Assembly (NCBI RefSeq): GCF_009834915.1
Contig: NZ_WVHS01000003.1
Coordinates: 248,001 to 312,000 of the forward strand
Source of the DNA: Hufsiella ginkgonis
Lineage (GTDB): Bacteria; Bacteroidota; Bacteroidia; Sphingobacteriales; Sphingobacteriaceae
Direction of reading: 5' to 3'
DNA length: 64,000 nt
Below are positions 18,489-28,103 of this stretch, piece after piece. A program made the translations under genes and the position numbers. The notes under the pieces are model-generated. The model made no database searches. It had not been told where the DNA came from and was given only the letters and a program-made list of their open reading frames with translations. The number at the start of each line of letters is the position of its first letter. Position 1 is the first letter of the stretch.

Positions 18489-21400
18489 ATGAAGAAAACA
18501 CTACTCTTTTTATGCTTGCAATGCTTATTGGCCTTCGCAGCCGGTGCACAAACGTTGCTGCACTACTGGAACTTTAACAATTCGGCCACCGAAGCTTCAT
18601 TGTTAACGCCCAACGTATCGTTGGTTAGCGGCGGCAGTATTACCCATTTGGCTGGCACCAATGCCGGTTTTACCAGCGCCATTATGATCACCAGCAACAC
18701 CACCGGGCAGGGGTTCGAAACTACCAATCCCAATGCCCGCAACGGTGATGCCGCAGGCGCCCACATCCGCTTCAATAACCCGATAGGCGGCAAACTGGTG
18801 TTTGCCGTGCCAACTACCGGTTACCGCGACGTCATCGTAAAATACGCCACCCGTCGTTCCGGTTCAGGACCTTACAACCAGGTGGTAGATTACTCGCTGG
18901 ACGGTACCACCTATACCAATCTGACCACCATTATGCCTGTGGACGGTAACCCGACACTTCAAACGCTGGATTTCACCGCCATCGCGGGAGCGAATAACAA
19001 TCCCAACTTTAAGATCAGGATCGGTTTTACGCAAGGCGGCGGCGGCTTGGAAGGAAACAACCGCTTCGATAACTTTTCGCTGGAAGGCTCACCCGTTCCG
19101 GTAAATACCCTGCTGCACTACTGGAACTTTAACAATTCGGCCACCGAAGCCTCATTGCTAACGCCCAACGTATCGTTGGTTAGCGGCGGTAGTATTACCC
19201 ATTTGGCTGGCACCAACGCCGGTTTTACCAGCGCCATTATGATCACCAGCAACACCACCGGGCAGGGGTTCGAAACTACCAATCCCAATGCCCGCAACGG
19301 TGATGCCGCAGGCGCCCACATCCGCTTCAATAACCCAATAGGCGGCAAACTGGTGTTTGCCGTGCCAACTACCGGCTACCGCGACGTCATCGTAAAATAC
19401 GCCACCCGTCGTTCCGGTTCAGGACCTTACAACCAGGTGGTAGATTACTCGCTGGACGGTACCACCTATACCAATCTGACCACCATTATGCCTGTGGACG
19501 GTAACCCGACACTTCAAACGCTGGATTTCACCGCCATCGCGGGAGCGAATAACAATCCCAACTTTAAGATCAGGATCGGTTTTACGCAAGGCGGCGGCGG
19601 CTTGGAAGGAAACAACCGCTTCGATAACTTTAGCGTAGAAGGTTCTGGAGCCGGCAGCGCCGACCTGGTGCCGCCTGCGATTACGTTCTCCCCGGAGAAT
19701 AACGCGGTGAACGTGGCCACGAACGTTCAGCCGACCCTTACGTTTAACGAAGATGTCCGGGCGATTGATAACAGCGCCTTCACCAACACCTCCGTTGACC
19801 AGGCGATCGATTTCCGACTAAACGATGCGGCCGGCACGCCGGTACCTTTTGATGCCACCATTTCGGGCAAAGTGATTACCGTAGTGCCCGCGGCTGCCCT
19901 TGCCGGAAACCAAAAATATTACCTGGCACTGAAAGCCAACATGGTAGAGGACAACGCAAACAACGCGATCGCCGCTGTTCAGCCGACCGTTTTTACCACG
20001 CTCGCCGTACAAACCATATTCCAGCCCGGTGACATCGTGCCGGTAGCTTACCGCATGAATGCATCCGACATGGGCGATGAGATAGCCTTGCTCACGCTCG
20101 TGAATATCCTCCCGGGAACGCTCATCAACGTAACGGATGCCAAGTACACCGACCTCGTGCCGGCACAAGGCCCCGGCGGCCTGGTGTGGACGGCACCCGC
20201 AGCAGGTGTGGCGGCGGGTACCGTGATCAGGATCCAGAACGACGCCTCGACCACCAATATAGGTACGCTTAGCGGCGCTCCTTTCGGGTTAAGCTCGAGC
20301 GGCGACCAGGCGATCGTTTATACAGGTGCCGCAACCGCTCCTGCTTATGTTACGGCCTTAAGCTCCAACGCCTGGGTGACCGCCAACACAAGCTATAGCG
20401 GCAGCAACTCGAAATTGCCCGCTGCACTGGTCGACGGACAATCGTCGGTAAACCTGAGCGCTGCACTAGGTAATACCGGCGGTAATACGGTAAACGCATA
20501 TTATAATGGTACACAAACCGGTACTATCGCACAGTTAAAAGCTGCTATCTTGAACCCGGCGAATTGGACGGGTACGGCGTCCGGCACCCCCGGACAAACC
20601 TGGCCTGCGTTCAACTTCCCGGGCCCGCCTGCAGTGGTGAGTGCCAAAGTGCTCTCCCAAATCACCATTCAGCTGGCATTTAATAAAGACCTCGATCCCA
20701 TAAGCGCCGCCAACCTGGCTAACTTCACCGGTGTCGCCGGCCTGGCCAGCGTAGCCCGTACCAGCAATGGCGCCGTTGCCGATACGCTGATACTGACCTA
20801 TACCACGCCGTTTACAGCTGGTACTAACTATTCGCTCGCGGTGAACGGGATAAAAGACACCGAAAACCGGGCGATGTTCAGCGCATTTAATTTCCCGTTC
20901 AGCTATATCACCCGGGTAGGTTTCCAGGATAAATTCTTATCAGTAAAAGAAGATGCCGGCAGCGTGCAGGTGAAATTATTGCTCGAAAACCCGGCAGCCG
21001 CTTCGGTTAAACTGGTGCTTAAACCGGCGCCTTTTAGCAATACCAGCGCAGGGGATGTCACATTTACCACGCAAACCCTCACTTTTACGGGCAGCAGCAC
21101 AGGTGTTCAAACCATCAATATCCCGGTGGTGAACGATGCCCTGGCAGAAACCGATGAATACTTTGTGCTAAGTCTCGAAGATCTTTCGGGCTTGTCGCTC
21201 AGCGGGAAACAGTACCTCACCGTGTACATCCGCGATGACGACCGCCAGGCGCCCCAGGCTACCGGCGAGATCAAGCTTAATTATGTAAGCAGTTTTAAAC
21301 CCAATACCACTGCCGGCAGCACCACCGAGATCGTGGTGCACGATGCGGCCAGCCAGCGTCTCTTTATGACCAGCGCTATCCAGGACCGCCTCGATATCGC

Positions 21401-24026
21401 AGATTTCTCAAACCCGGCCGCCATCACCCTGGTAAGATCTATCGATATGGCGCCTTATGGCGGAATTACCAGCGTGGCCGTAAAAAACGGCGTGGTGGCC
21501 GTGGCCAGTCCGGCACCCAACGAACAGGACAATGGCTCGGTCGTGTTCTTTAACATCAATGGTGATTTTCAGAAAAAAGTAACGGTGGGGGCGCTTCCTG
21601 ACATGATCACTTTCTCCCCGGATGGCAAGAAGATCATGACCGCCAATGAAGGCCAGCCGAACGACGCTTATACGGTAGATCCCGAAGGCTCGATAAGCGT
21701 GATCGACATCTCCGGCGGATTGGGCTCCGTTGACCAGTCGAAAGTAACGACGCTTTCCTTTGCCCCGTTTAATGCGCAGGAAGCCGCATTGCGGGCCGCC
21801 GGCGTTCGCAAAACCAAATCGACCAGCACCCTGGCCCAGGACTTTGAGCCTGAATACATCACCATATCGCCCGACTCTAAAAAAGCTTGGGTCACCATAC
21901 AGGAAAACAACGCTATTGGCGAGATCAACCTGGAAACAAATACCATCACCGCGGTATGGCCGCTTGGCCGGAAGGATTTTAATACCGGCACCTTCGGCTT
22001 CGATGCCTCGGATAACAGCGGTGTGATCCATATTTCCTCGTACCCGGTTAAATCGTTCTTTATGCCCGACGGGATCGCCAACTTCTCTGTGAATGGAAAA
22101 ACCTACCTGGTGTCGGCTAACGAAGGCGACGAAAAAGAATATGGCGGTTTGAATGAGCGGACCACCGTAGGCGCTGCCGCACTGGATCCTACCGTTTTCC
22201 CCAACGCCGCGGTGCTGAAAGAAGAGCACAACCTCGGCCGCCTGCGCATCACTAACCTGAACGGTGACACGGACGGCGACGGCGACTTCGATGAACTGGT
22301 AATGAACGGCGCCCGTTCTTTCTCTATATGGGACGCCGATACCAAAACGTTGGTGTACGACAGTAAGGATGAGTTCGAACTGTTTATCTCCAGACATCCC
22401 GAGCTGGCTATTTTTAACGCGGATAATGAAGGGAACGCAATCAAATCGCGCAGCCGCGCAAAAGGCCCCGAAGCAGAAGGCGTAACCGTTGCCGCCATCA
22501 ACGGCGCTACGTATGCCTTTGTAACGCTGGAAAGGGTAGGAGGCGTGATGGTGTATAATATTACCGATCCGGCCAATGCCAAACTGGTAGATTATAAGAA
22601 CAACCGCTCGCTTACCACACTGGCCGGCGATTTAGGCCCTGAAGGCGTCATTTATATCCGCAAGGAAGACAGCCCGGATGGAAAAGCTTATATCGCCATT
22701 GCCAACGAGATCAGCGGTAACGTATCTGTATTCAGCATTATTGAACAGGACCAGGCGGTTACGTTTGCTGCGCTGCCTGCTAAAACGTTTGGCGATGCGG
22801 TATTCACACCGGTTGCCACATCTGCCGCCGGGACGATACCAACCTATACATCAGCCAATCCCGCGGTAGCGGTGATAGAGAACGGCGCCATCCGCATCAC
22901 CGGTGCCGGAACTGCAGAGATCACGGCATCGTTTCCCGCCGGCGGGGGATACCGGGCTACTACGGCCACCCAGGCGCTTACCGTAGCAAAAAAACAATTA
23001 ACCATAACTGCCGAAGACAAATCGCGCGTGTTTGGCGAAGCCAACCCGGCATTCACCGTAACATTTACCGGTTTTGTAAACGGCAACACCAGCGCGGTGT
23101 TAACCACTCAGCCTGCGGCTACTACAACCGCTGCGGCAGGTTCGGCAGTAGGAACCTATGCCATTACCCCTGCGGGCGCGGCCGCCGCTAACTACACGTT
23201 CACTTATACCAATGGCACGTTAACGGTAACTCCTGCTGTGCGTACGCTTACCTTCGGGGCGATTGCCGCCAAAACATTCGGCGATGCCGATTTTGCACCG
23301 GGTGCGGTGGCCAGCACGGCCGATGGAGTGAGCTATTCGAGCTCAAACACCAACGTAGCCACGATCGTAAACGGGCAGATCCATATTACAGGTGCTGGAA
23401 CGTCGACCATTACCGCCGGCGTTACCGTTAATGCCAATTACACCACCGCGCCAACGGCCACGCAAGTGCTTACCGTAAATAAAGCCGCACAGACCATTTC
23501 GTTCAGCGCGGTGCCGGTACTTACACGGGGAGCGGCGGCCGCCACGCTTCAGGTAACCGCAAGCTCCGGCCTGGCAGTGGAACTGGCAACCAGCAATGCG
23601 CTTACGGGCGCCCTTACCGCTAAATTATTTACGCCGCTTCGCATCGGTACCACCGTGATCACCGCCACCCAGCCGGGTAACGCCAATTACCTTCCTGCCA
23701 CTGCGGTTACACAAACCGTTACCGTGATTGGCGCGGGTGGCGAGCTGGTGCGTATCCACGGCGCTTTATCGCCCGATGGCGACAATATTAACGATTTCCT
23801 CATGATCGAGGGCGCCCAGAACTTCCCCGATAACCGGGTAATCATCCTCAACAAAGCGGGGATAAAGGTGTTCGATATCGCCAATTATGATAATACCTTG
23901 AAAGTGTTCACCGGGAGGGGCAATAATAATGACCTGCTTCCTGCCGGCACCTACTATTGCCTGTTGGTATACAAGGACAACGGGGAGCAAAAACGGGTAA
24001 CCAATTATTTCGTGATCAGGTATTAA
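18489..24026 (+). CDS. Giant choice-of-anchor I surface protein with type IX (type B) sorting domain
   Basis: 1845 residues. Signal peptide (1-20, AGAQ); two almost identical 185-residue domains (22-206 and 207-391, each starting TLLHYWNFNNSATEASLL); an SbsA-type Ig-like domain (about 395-500); a lamin-tail-like region (about 510-715); another Ig-like domain; a Calx-beta domain (about 810-920); a choice-of-anchor I propeller (about 925-1418, with GSISVIDISGG and EPEYITISPDSKKAW); MBG/Ig-like repeats with KTFGDA and RVFGEANPAF (about 1420-1745); and a C-terminal gliding-motility CHU_C domain (from 1751, ALSPDGDNINDFL). The last marks a type B cargo of the type IX secretion system, destined for the cell surface. 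A PorP/SprF gene follows 13 bp on. Function unknown. Confidence 0.92.
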   Translation: MKKTLLFLCLQCLLAFAAGAQTLLHYWNFNNSATEASLLTPNVSLVSGGSITHLAGTNAGFTSAIMITSNTTGQGFETTNPNARNGDAAGAHIRFNNPIGGKLVFAVPTTGYRDVIVKYATRRSGSGPYNQVVDYSLDGTTYTNLTTIMPVDGNPTLQTLDFTAIAGANNNPNFKIRIGFTQGGGGLEGNNRFDNFSLEGSPVPVNTLLHYWNFNNSATEASLLTPNVSLVSGGSITHLAGTNAGFTSAIMITSNTTGQGFETTNPNARNGDAAGAHIRFNNPIGGKLVFAVPTTGYRDVIVKYATRRSGSGPYNQVVDYSLDGTTYTNLTTIMPVDGNPTLQTLDFTAIAGANNNPNFKIRIGFTQGGGGLEGNNRFDNFSVEGSGAGSADLVPPAITFSPENNAVNVATNVQPTLTFNEDVRAIDNSAFTNTSVDQAIDFRLNDAAGTPVPFDATISGKVITVVPAAALAGNQKYYLALKANMVEDNANNAIAAVQPTVFTTLAVQTIFQPGDIVPVAYRMNASDMGDEIALLTLVNILPGTLINVTDAKYTDLVPAQGPGGLVWTAPAAGVAAGTVIRIQNDASTTNIGTLSGAPFGLSSSGDQAIVYTGAATAPAYVTALSSNAWVTANTSYSGSNSKLPAALVDGQSSVNLSAALGNTGGNTVNAYYNGTQTGTIAQLKAAILNPANWTGTASGTPGQTWPAFNFPGPPAVVSAKVLSQITIQLAFNKDLDPISAANLANFTGVAGLASVARTSNGAVADTLILTYTTPFTAGTNYSLAVNGIKDTENRAMFSAFNFPFSYITRVGFQDKFLSVKEDAGSVQVKLLLENPAAASVKLVLKPAPFSNTSAGDVTFTTQTLTFTGSSTGVQTINIPVVNDALAETDEYFVLSLEDLSGLSLSGKQYLTVYIRDDDRQAPQATGEIKLNYVSSFKPNTTAGSTTEIVVHDAASQRLFMTSAIQDRLDIADFSNPAAITLVRSIDMAPYGGITSVAVKNGVVAVASPAPNEQDNGSVVFFNINGDFQKKVTVGALPDMITFSPDGKKIMTANEGQPNDAYTVDPEGSISVIDISGGLGSVDQSKVTTLSFAPFNAQEAALRAAGVRKTKSTSTLAQDFEPEYITISPDSKKAWVTIQENNAIGEINLETNTITAVWPLGRKDFNTGTFGFDASDNSGVIHISSYPVKSFFMPDGIANFSVNGKTYLVSANEGDEKEYGGLNERTTVGAAALDPTVFPNAAVLKEEHNLGRLRITNLNGDTDGDGDFDELVMNGARSFSIWDADTKTLVYDSKDEFELFISRHPELAIFNADNEGNAIKSRSRAKGPEAEGVTVAAINGATYAFVTLERVGGVMVYNITDPANAKLVDYKNNRSLTTLAGDLGPEGVIYIRKEDSPDGKAYIAIANEISGNVSVFSIIEQDQAVTFAALPAKTFGDAVFTPVATSAAGTIPTYTSANPAVAVIENGAIRITGAGTAEITASFPAGGGYRATTATQALTVAKKQLTITAEDKSRVFGEANPAFTVTFTGFVNGNTSAVLTTQPAATTTAAAGSAVGTYAITPAGAAAANYTFTYTNGTLTVTPAVRTLTFGAIAAKTFGDADFAPGAVASTADGVSYSSSNTNVATIVNGQIHITGAGTSTITAGVTVNANYTTAPTATQVLTVNKAAQTISFSAVPVLTRGAAAATLQVTASSGLAVELATSNALTGALTAKLFTPLRIGTTVITATQPGNANYLPATAVTQTVTVIGAGGELVRIHGALSPDGDNINDFLMIEGAQNFPDNRVIILNKAGIKVFDIANYDNTLKVFTGRGNNNDLLPAGTYYCLLVYKDNGEQKRVTNYFVIRY
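18557..19632 (+). repeat. Near-perfect tandem duplication, period 555 bp, inside the surface protein
   Basis: Unit 1 (about 18557-19077) and unit 2 (about 19112-19632) are offset by exactly 555 bp (185 codons). By eye I count about six single-base differences across some 520 bp, all in third positions or otherwise silent, and then both copies diverge at the domain end (FDNFSLEG versus FDNFSVEG). This implies recent duplication or ongoing gene conversion. Confidence 0.95.
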
Positions 24027-24039
24027 CAGTTTAATTAAA

Positions 24040-24942
24040 ATGTCCATGAAACTTAACATAAGATCTGCCTATTTCCTGGTTGTAAGCCTGTTTGCGGCTG
24101 CGCCCGTCCTCGCACAGCAGGGATACAACTATAACCAATACATGAACAACCTGACGCCGCTAAACCCCGCATATGCGGCCATTGGCGAGTCCGGTACCGC
24201 CAGCGCTCTCGCCCGTAAGCAATGGGTGGGCATCGAGGGGTCGCCGTCGACCGTGTTTTTTACCGGCAGCTTATGGCTGCCGTCGATTAAAAGCAGTGCC
24301 GGGCTGATCGTAGCAAACGAAGAAGCCGGGATCGAAAAACAGTTCGAGGCGCAGGCGTTCTTTGCTAAATCGGTAAGTCTCGCGGAAAATACCAGTCTGT
24401 CGGTTTCCGTAAACGCGGGACTGCGCAGGTTTAACGCCAATTACAATGAACTGGATTCCGGCGACCCCAAGTTCAGGGAAAATACCACCGAAACTTCCGG
24501 GTTAACCGGGATCGGCCTGCTGCTTCACGGGAGCAGGTTTTACGCGGGCCTGTCAGTACCCCGCATCAGCCTGAAAAAAGGAAACGACCTTCAGCTGCTT
24601 AAGCCCGGCTATTACGCAATGGGCGGATACCTGCTGGATGCCGGAACGACCCTGAAGCTAAAACCGGCCATATTGTTCTCGTATGTGGCTAACCTGCCGC
24701 TTCGCACGGATGTGTCTGTAACCGCCTATTTAAAGGAGCAGCTCGGCTTCGGGGTGAACTACGGCAGCAACCGCGAGATGGCAGGGATCCTGTCTTATAT
24801 CTTCAGGAACAACATCGGGATAGGCTATAGCTACCAATTTAGCGCAGGGGCCGAAAACCTCGGGCAAGGTACCAATTCCACCCAGGAGGTATCGTTAAAC
24901 TATCGTTTCGGCGGAACTAAGAAAGGTTTTTCTTTACTTTGA
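24040..24942 (+). CDS. PorP/SprF-family type IX secretion membrane protein
   Basis: 300 residues with a signal peptide ending VLAQ, then GYNYNQYMNNLTPLNPAYAA, the characteristic N-terminal block of PorP/SprF proteins, and alternating beta strands to an SLNYRFGGTKK C-terminus. Family members sit in the outer membrane and are required for secretion or surface attachment of a cognate CHU_C (type B) cargo, normally the neighbouring gene, as here. The core secretion genes are not in the window. The next gene begins 2 bp after its stop. Confidence 0.93.
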   Translation: MSMKLNIRSAYFLVVSLFAAAPVLAQQGYNYNQYMNNLTPLNPAYAAIGESGTASALARKQWVGIEGSPSTVFFTGSLWLPSIKSSAGLIVANEEAGIEKQFEAQAFFAKSVSLAENTSLSVSVNAGLRRFNANYNELDSGDPKFRENTTETSGLTGIGLLLHGSRFYAGLSVPRISLKKGNDLQLLKPGYYAMGGYLLDAGTTLKLKPAILFSYVANLPLRTDVSVTAYLKEQLGFGVNYGSNREMAGILSYIFRNNIGIGYSYQFSAGAENLGQGTNSTQEVSLNYRFGGTKKGFSLL

Positions 24943-24944
24943 GT

Positions 24945-25796
24945 ATGAATAGTCGTCGCAGGTTTCTTAAAACAGGACTTACCGGGCTGGCGGGAGTTAC
25001 CCTCCTGCCACCCGTGGATTCGTTTGCCGGTCCCGCAGGGTCAGTGGCCCCATCGGCCGCAGGGAAGTTTAAGCTTCGCTTTGCGCTGGCGTCCGACGGG
25101 CATTACGGGCAACCGGGGATCGATTCGGACGGTTTTTACAATGACCTGGTCAAGTGGCTCACCAGGGAGCACCGCGACAATCACCTCGACCTGGTGATCA
25201 TTAACGGCGACCTGGTGCATGATCGTCCAGACCTGCTGCCTAAAGTAAAGAGCACGTTCCTCGACAAGCTCCCGGTGCCTTACCACACCCTCCCAGGTAA
25301 CCATGATTTTGCCGATGCGGCGCTCTGGAAGCGGGTGTTTGGATACGAGGATAACTATATGTTCGAGTTTGGCGACATAGGTTTCGTACTGGCCAATACC
25401 GCCAACACCAGGGGCGAATATGTTTGCCCCAACCCGGTATTCCTGAAGGAAGCTTTTGAGAAAATGAAAAGTAAGAAGATCGTGTTCACGGTGCTGCACA
25501 TTGCGCCGCACCGCTGGACGCCGGAAGAGGAATCGATCTTCTTAGAATGCCCAGAAGTGCTGGAGATCTTGCATGCCTACCCGAACATCAAGGCCGTGTT
25601 TCACGGGCACGATCATTCCCTCGACGGTGTGCGCTATACCAATAAGCTGCCGCACCTGTTCGACTCGCACTTCGGCGGGAACTGGGGCACCGACTACAAA
25701 GGCTATCGCATTGTAGAAGTCACCGCAGAAAACCAGGTGGTTACCTACCAGGTAAATGCCAGTATGAACCCCAGGCTCAACAGCACCAGGCTGTAA
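24945..25796 (+). CDS. Tat-exported calcineurin-like metallophosphoesterase
   Basis: 283 residues from the ATG at 24945 (a TTG at 24939 would overlap the PorP stop). It starts with a twin-arginine signal, RRRFLKTGLTGLAGVTLL. Metal motifs in order: ASDGHYG, INGDLVHD, PGNHD, LHIAPHRW and FHGHDHSLDG. It should be a folded, metal-loaded periplasmic phosphoesterase. It ends a three-gene operon with the type IX cargo and PorP/SprF gene, so it may act on the same surface process. It is related in fold, not in layout, to the phosphoesterase at 294. Confidence 0.9.
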   Translation: MNSRRRFLKTGLTGLAGVTLLPPVDSFAGPAGSVAPSAAGKFKLRFALASDGHYGQPGIDSDGFYNDLVKWLTREHRDNHLDLVIINGDLVHDRPDLLPKVKSTFLDKLPVPYHTLPGNHDFADAALWKRVFGYEDNYMFEFGDIGFVLANTANTRGEYVCPNPVFLKEAFEKMKSKKIVFTVLHIAPHRWTPEEESIFLECPEVLEILHAYPNIKAVFHGHDHSLDGVRYTNKLPHLFDSHFGGNWGTDYKGYRIVEVTAENQVVTYQVNASMNPRLNSTRL

Positions 25797-25824
25797 ACCC
25801 GCCGTCACGCCGGGCTTACGGTAT

Positions 25825-25850
25825 CTTTCGTCAGGCTGAGCTTGCCGAAG
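25825..25850. repeat. Short intergenic repeat-like element
   Basis: The text TCAGGCTGAGCTTGCCGAAG matches, by recollection, a widespread intergenic word family (CTTCGnCAAGCTCAGCCTGA) seen in many environmental bacteria. With flanking CTTTCG it could form a weak stem. Only one copy is in this window. Confidence 0.3.
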
Positions 25851-25855
25851 CCCCC

Positions 25856-26011
25856 TTACAAATTCGGCCCGTCTTCATGCTTTTCCGGCTTCAGCTCCGA
25901 CCGGGTAAGGCCGGTGGTAAATTCCTTTTCGTCTTTTTTATTCCTGCGAATGAGGAACGCGATGAGGACGATTATCGCTGCGAGTACGAGTCCGATGATG
26001 GTGTAGTTCAT
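25856..26011 (-). CDS. Small single-pass membrane protein (51 aa)
   Basis: ATG at 26011, stop at 25856. The sequence starts MNYTIIGLVLAAIIVLIAFL, one transmembrane helix, then RRNKKDEKEF and a hydrophilic tail ending KHEDGPNL. Small proteins of this hydrophobic-then-charged type are common in Bacteroidota; no function is known to me. It lies 22 bp from the downstream end of the glycan operon and reads in the same direction. Confidence 0.7.
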   Translation of the reverse strand: MNYTIIGLVLAAIIVLIAFLIRRNKKDEKEFTTGLTRSELKPEKHEDGPNL

Positions 26012-26033
26012 AATTTACTGGTTGCCGGGTGAT

Positions 26034-27182
26034 TTATATGCGGGAAAAAGCTTCGAGATATTCCTTCGTCATTTTCTCCCAGCTGAATTGCCGGCGTGTA
26101 AAGGCGATACGTGACGCGGCGCCGGGCAGGGTATCAGAAGGGTTATTCAGCGCCCTGATCCACGAATCCGCATCCCCGGGAGGCAGTAGCAGGCCATTTT
26201 CACCATCGCTGATAGCGTCTGGAATGCCTCCGCTTGCCGAAGCAAGTACGCGGGCGCCGCAGATACTGGCTTCGAGGCAAACCAGGCCGAAACCTTCCAT
26301 ATCGCCGCTTACCTCGATATTGGGCATTACAAACGCATCAGCCACGCTTAAGAGGTTACCAATTACTTCCCTGGATAGTTTACCGGTGCGGAACACGCGG
26401 TGGCGGTAGGGGCGTTTGGCCAGCAATTGCTGCAGGGGTCGCTCGTCGCTGGGGAGTGCCAGCATAAGCTCGAAAGGTTTCCTGGCAAACGCGGGCAGCC
26501 GCCGGAAAATACGGCCTCCAATATGCTCCTGGTTGGGAATGGGACCGATAAGCAGCAGCATGAAGGCGGGATCCAGCTGTGGTAAAACGTTTTTGATGAA
26601 CCAGGAGAAGCCTTTTCGCTTCACGGGTCGTCCCATAGCAACCAGGAGACGACGTCCGCCGGTATCAATGCCAAACCGGTTTTGCAAGAGGCGGTCTGCC
26701 TGTTCCCGGGTGATGCTCCGGGGCGCCTGTTCATCCACGCCATTGTTGATCACAAGCAGGTTCCCGGGCGGAATGCCAAGCCTGGTGCAGGCCCGGGCAG
26801 TGGCCTGGCTTACAGGGATCACGAGATCCAATCGTTTTAGCCCATGGAAAACGAACCGGCGGTACAGCAGGTTTGGGTACACCACGTCCAGGCCATGTAC
26901 GGTGGCGGTACGCTTAAGATGAGCGTAGCCGGTGTGAAAAAGGCTGACGGAGGCCACCAGGGCATCGTTAAAATGGATCACCGTAATGCCCGGGTTCGCT
27001 TTGCAGAGCTGACGGATTCGCCGGTTGAGGGACAGAAAAAATTGTAAGCGGTTTTCGCCGGCGCCGAGCAGCAGCGTATGTACGCGCGCAAGCTTTTTCA
27101 TGCCGTTGATCAGCTCGAAACTCTGGTTTTCCATTCCGCCGATGGCGGGAGGATATTTATGACTAACGAATAATATTTCCAC
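26034..27182 (-). CDS. GT4 glycosyltransferase (third gene of minus-strand glycan operon)
   Basis: 382 residues, GT-B fold, retaining. N-terminal SHKYPPAIGGMENQSFELI (acceptor-side Gly loop), central VINNGVD and LVAMGRPVKRKG (donor-domain start), and the C-terminal EGFGLVCLEA E-x7-E motif that contacts the nucleotide sugar. It overlaps the upstream flippase-like gene by one base, so the two are translationally coupled. It likely adds a sugar to a lipid-linked or exopolysaccharide intermediate; the sugar is unknown. Confidence 0.88.
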   Translation of the reverse strand: MEILFVSHKYPPAIGGMENQSFELINGMKKLARVHTLLLGAGENRLQFFLSLNRRIRQLCKANPGITVIHFNDALVASVSLFHTGYAHLKRTATVHGLDVVYPNLLYRRFVFHGLKRLDLVIPVSQATARACTRLGIPPGNLLVINNGVDEQAPRSITREQADRLLQNRFGIDTGGRRLLVAMGRPVKRKGFSWFIKNVLPQLDPAFMLLLIGPIPNQEHIGGRIFRRLPAFARKPFELMLALPSDERPLQQLLAKRPYRHRVFRTGKLSREVIGNLLSVADAFVMPNIEVSGDMEGFGLVCLEASICGARVLASASGGIPDAISDGENGLLLPPGDADSWIRALNNPSDTLPGAASRIAFTRRQFSWEKMTKEYLEAFSRI

Positions 27183-28099
27183 TATACTTCCTGCTGCGGT
27201 ATTTTGCGCCCGTTATACAATACAAAATAGAGTACGACCCCGAAAACGATCCATGTCAGCTGCCGGGCCCTGCGTAAAATGGATGCAGTGACCCATAGCC
27301 CGGCGCCGGGCAGGCCGATGGCGGAGAGCATCACCTTGTTGCCATACTCCTCGATACCGAGCTGCCCGGGTATAAACGTACCGGCTACCTTAAAAAATAC
27401 GACGCCCATATCCGCGGCAAGCGCATCGGTCATGGTGACGGGGTGGCCGAGGAACCGGAGAATGAAGTAAAATTCTAATCCGCCCACCACCCAGTGCAGC
27501 GCAGCAAAAAAGCAGGCATACAATAGCTTTTTGCGGCTGTTTTTAAAGAGCTGCATAAACTCGGGGCTCTTGCCGGCGAGATAGCGAAGCCCGAACCAGC
27601 CAGCGGCCAGCACCAGCGGCACTACGGGACTGTAAAGCAGCAGCTTACCCGGCGGGATGGTGATGCCCGGTTCCTTCGCCAGGAAGAACGCGAGCGCAAT
27701 TCCCGCTACGAGCAATTGGGTGATCACCATGATCACCCTTGCCATTACGATGGAGGCCGTGGCTGATTTTGCGGCGATGCCATGATCCTTAAGCAGCAAC
27801 ACCTTCACCGCTTCACCGCCCACCATACCGGCAGGATTGAGCAGCGCGGCGGTTTCGCCGATATGGCGTACAAAAAACAGGCGGGTAGCAGATATTTCGC
27901 CAGACTTGTCGCCAAGGCAATATTTCCAGCTGATGGTGCCCAGGAAATAGGCGGCAAACGTGGTAAGCAGCAGCGCGCTAAAACGATAACCTACGAGTGA
28001 TAACGAGGCGCCAACGCTCTGAAAATCGGTATGGCGGAGAAAAACGGCGAGAAGCACGAGCATGCCTGCAAGAACGACCGGTTTAACGTATTTTGCCAT
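27182..28099 (-). CDS. Flippase-like / LPG-synthase-type integral membrane protein
   Basis: 305 residues with about eight transmembrane helices and the PF03706-type pattern: RLFFVRHIGETAALLNPAGM, VGGEAVKVLLLK, ASIVMARVIM and a late GTFIPGQLGIEEYGNKV. Proteins of this fold either transfer lysyl groups to phosphatidylglycerol or act in lipid-linked sugar handling. No soluble synthase domain is present and both neighbours are glycosyltransferases, so a role in moving or presenting a lipid-linked glycan is more likely (inference). 4 bp separate it from the upstream GT4 gene. Confidence 0.8.
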   Translation of the reverse strand: MAKYVKPVVLAGMLVLLAVFLRHTDFQSVGASLSLVGYRFSALLLTTFAAYFLGTISWKYCLGDKSGEISATRLFFVRHIGETAALLNPAGMVGGEAVKVLLLKDHGIAAKSATASIVMARVIMVITQLLVAGIALAFFLAKEPGITIPPGKLLLYSPVVPLVLAAGWFGLRYLAGKSPEFMQLFKNSRKKLLYACFFAALHWVVGGLEFYFILRFLGHPVTMTDALAADMGVVFFKVAGTFIPGQLGIEEYGNKVMLSAIGLPGAGLWVTASILRRARQLTWIVFGVVLYFVLYNGRKIPQQEV

Positions 28100-28103
28100 G
28101 CAG

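Noticed and set aside
18563-19348. Two identical-looking minus-strand ORFs of 76 residues
   Set aside because: They are shadows of the duplicated unit of the surface protein, not a gene pair.
18489-19700. Frameshift or assembly error at the surface protein duplication
   Set aside because: The period is an exact multiple of three, the frame is preserved and the copies differ by silent changes, so a true duplication is the simpler reading, although long reads should confirm copy number.
21408-22397. 329-residue minus-strand ORF inside the giant surface protein gene
   Set aside because: Antisense to the clear choice-of-anchor I propeller; no recognisable motif.
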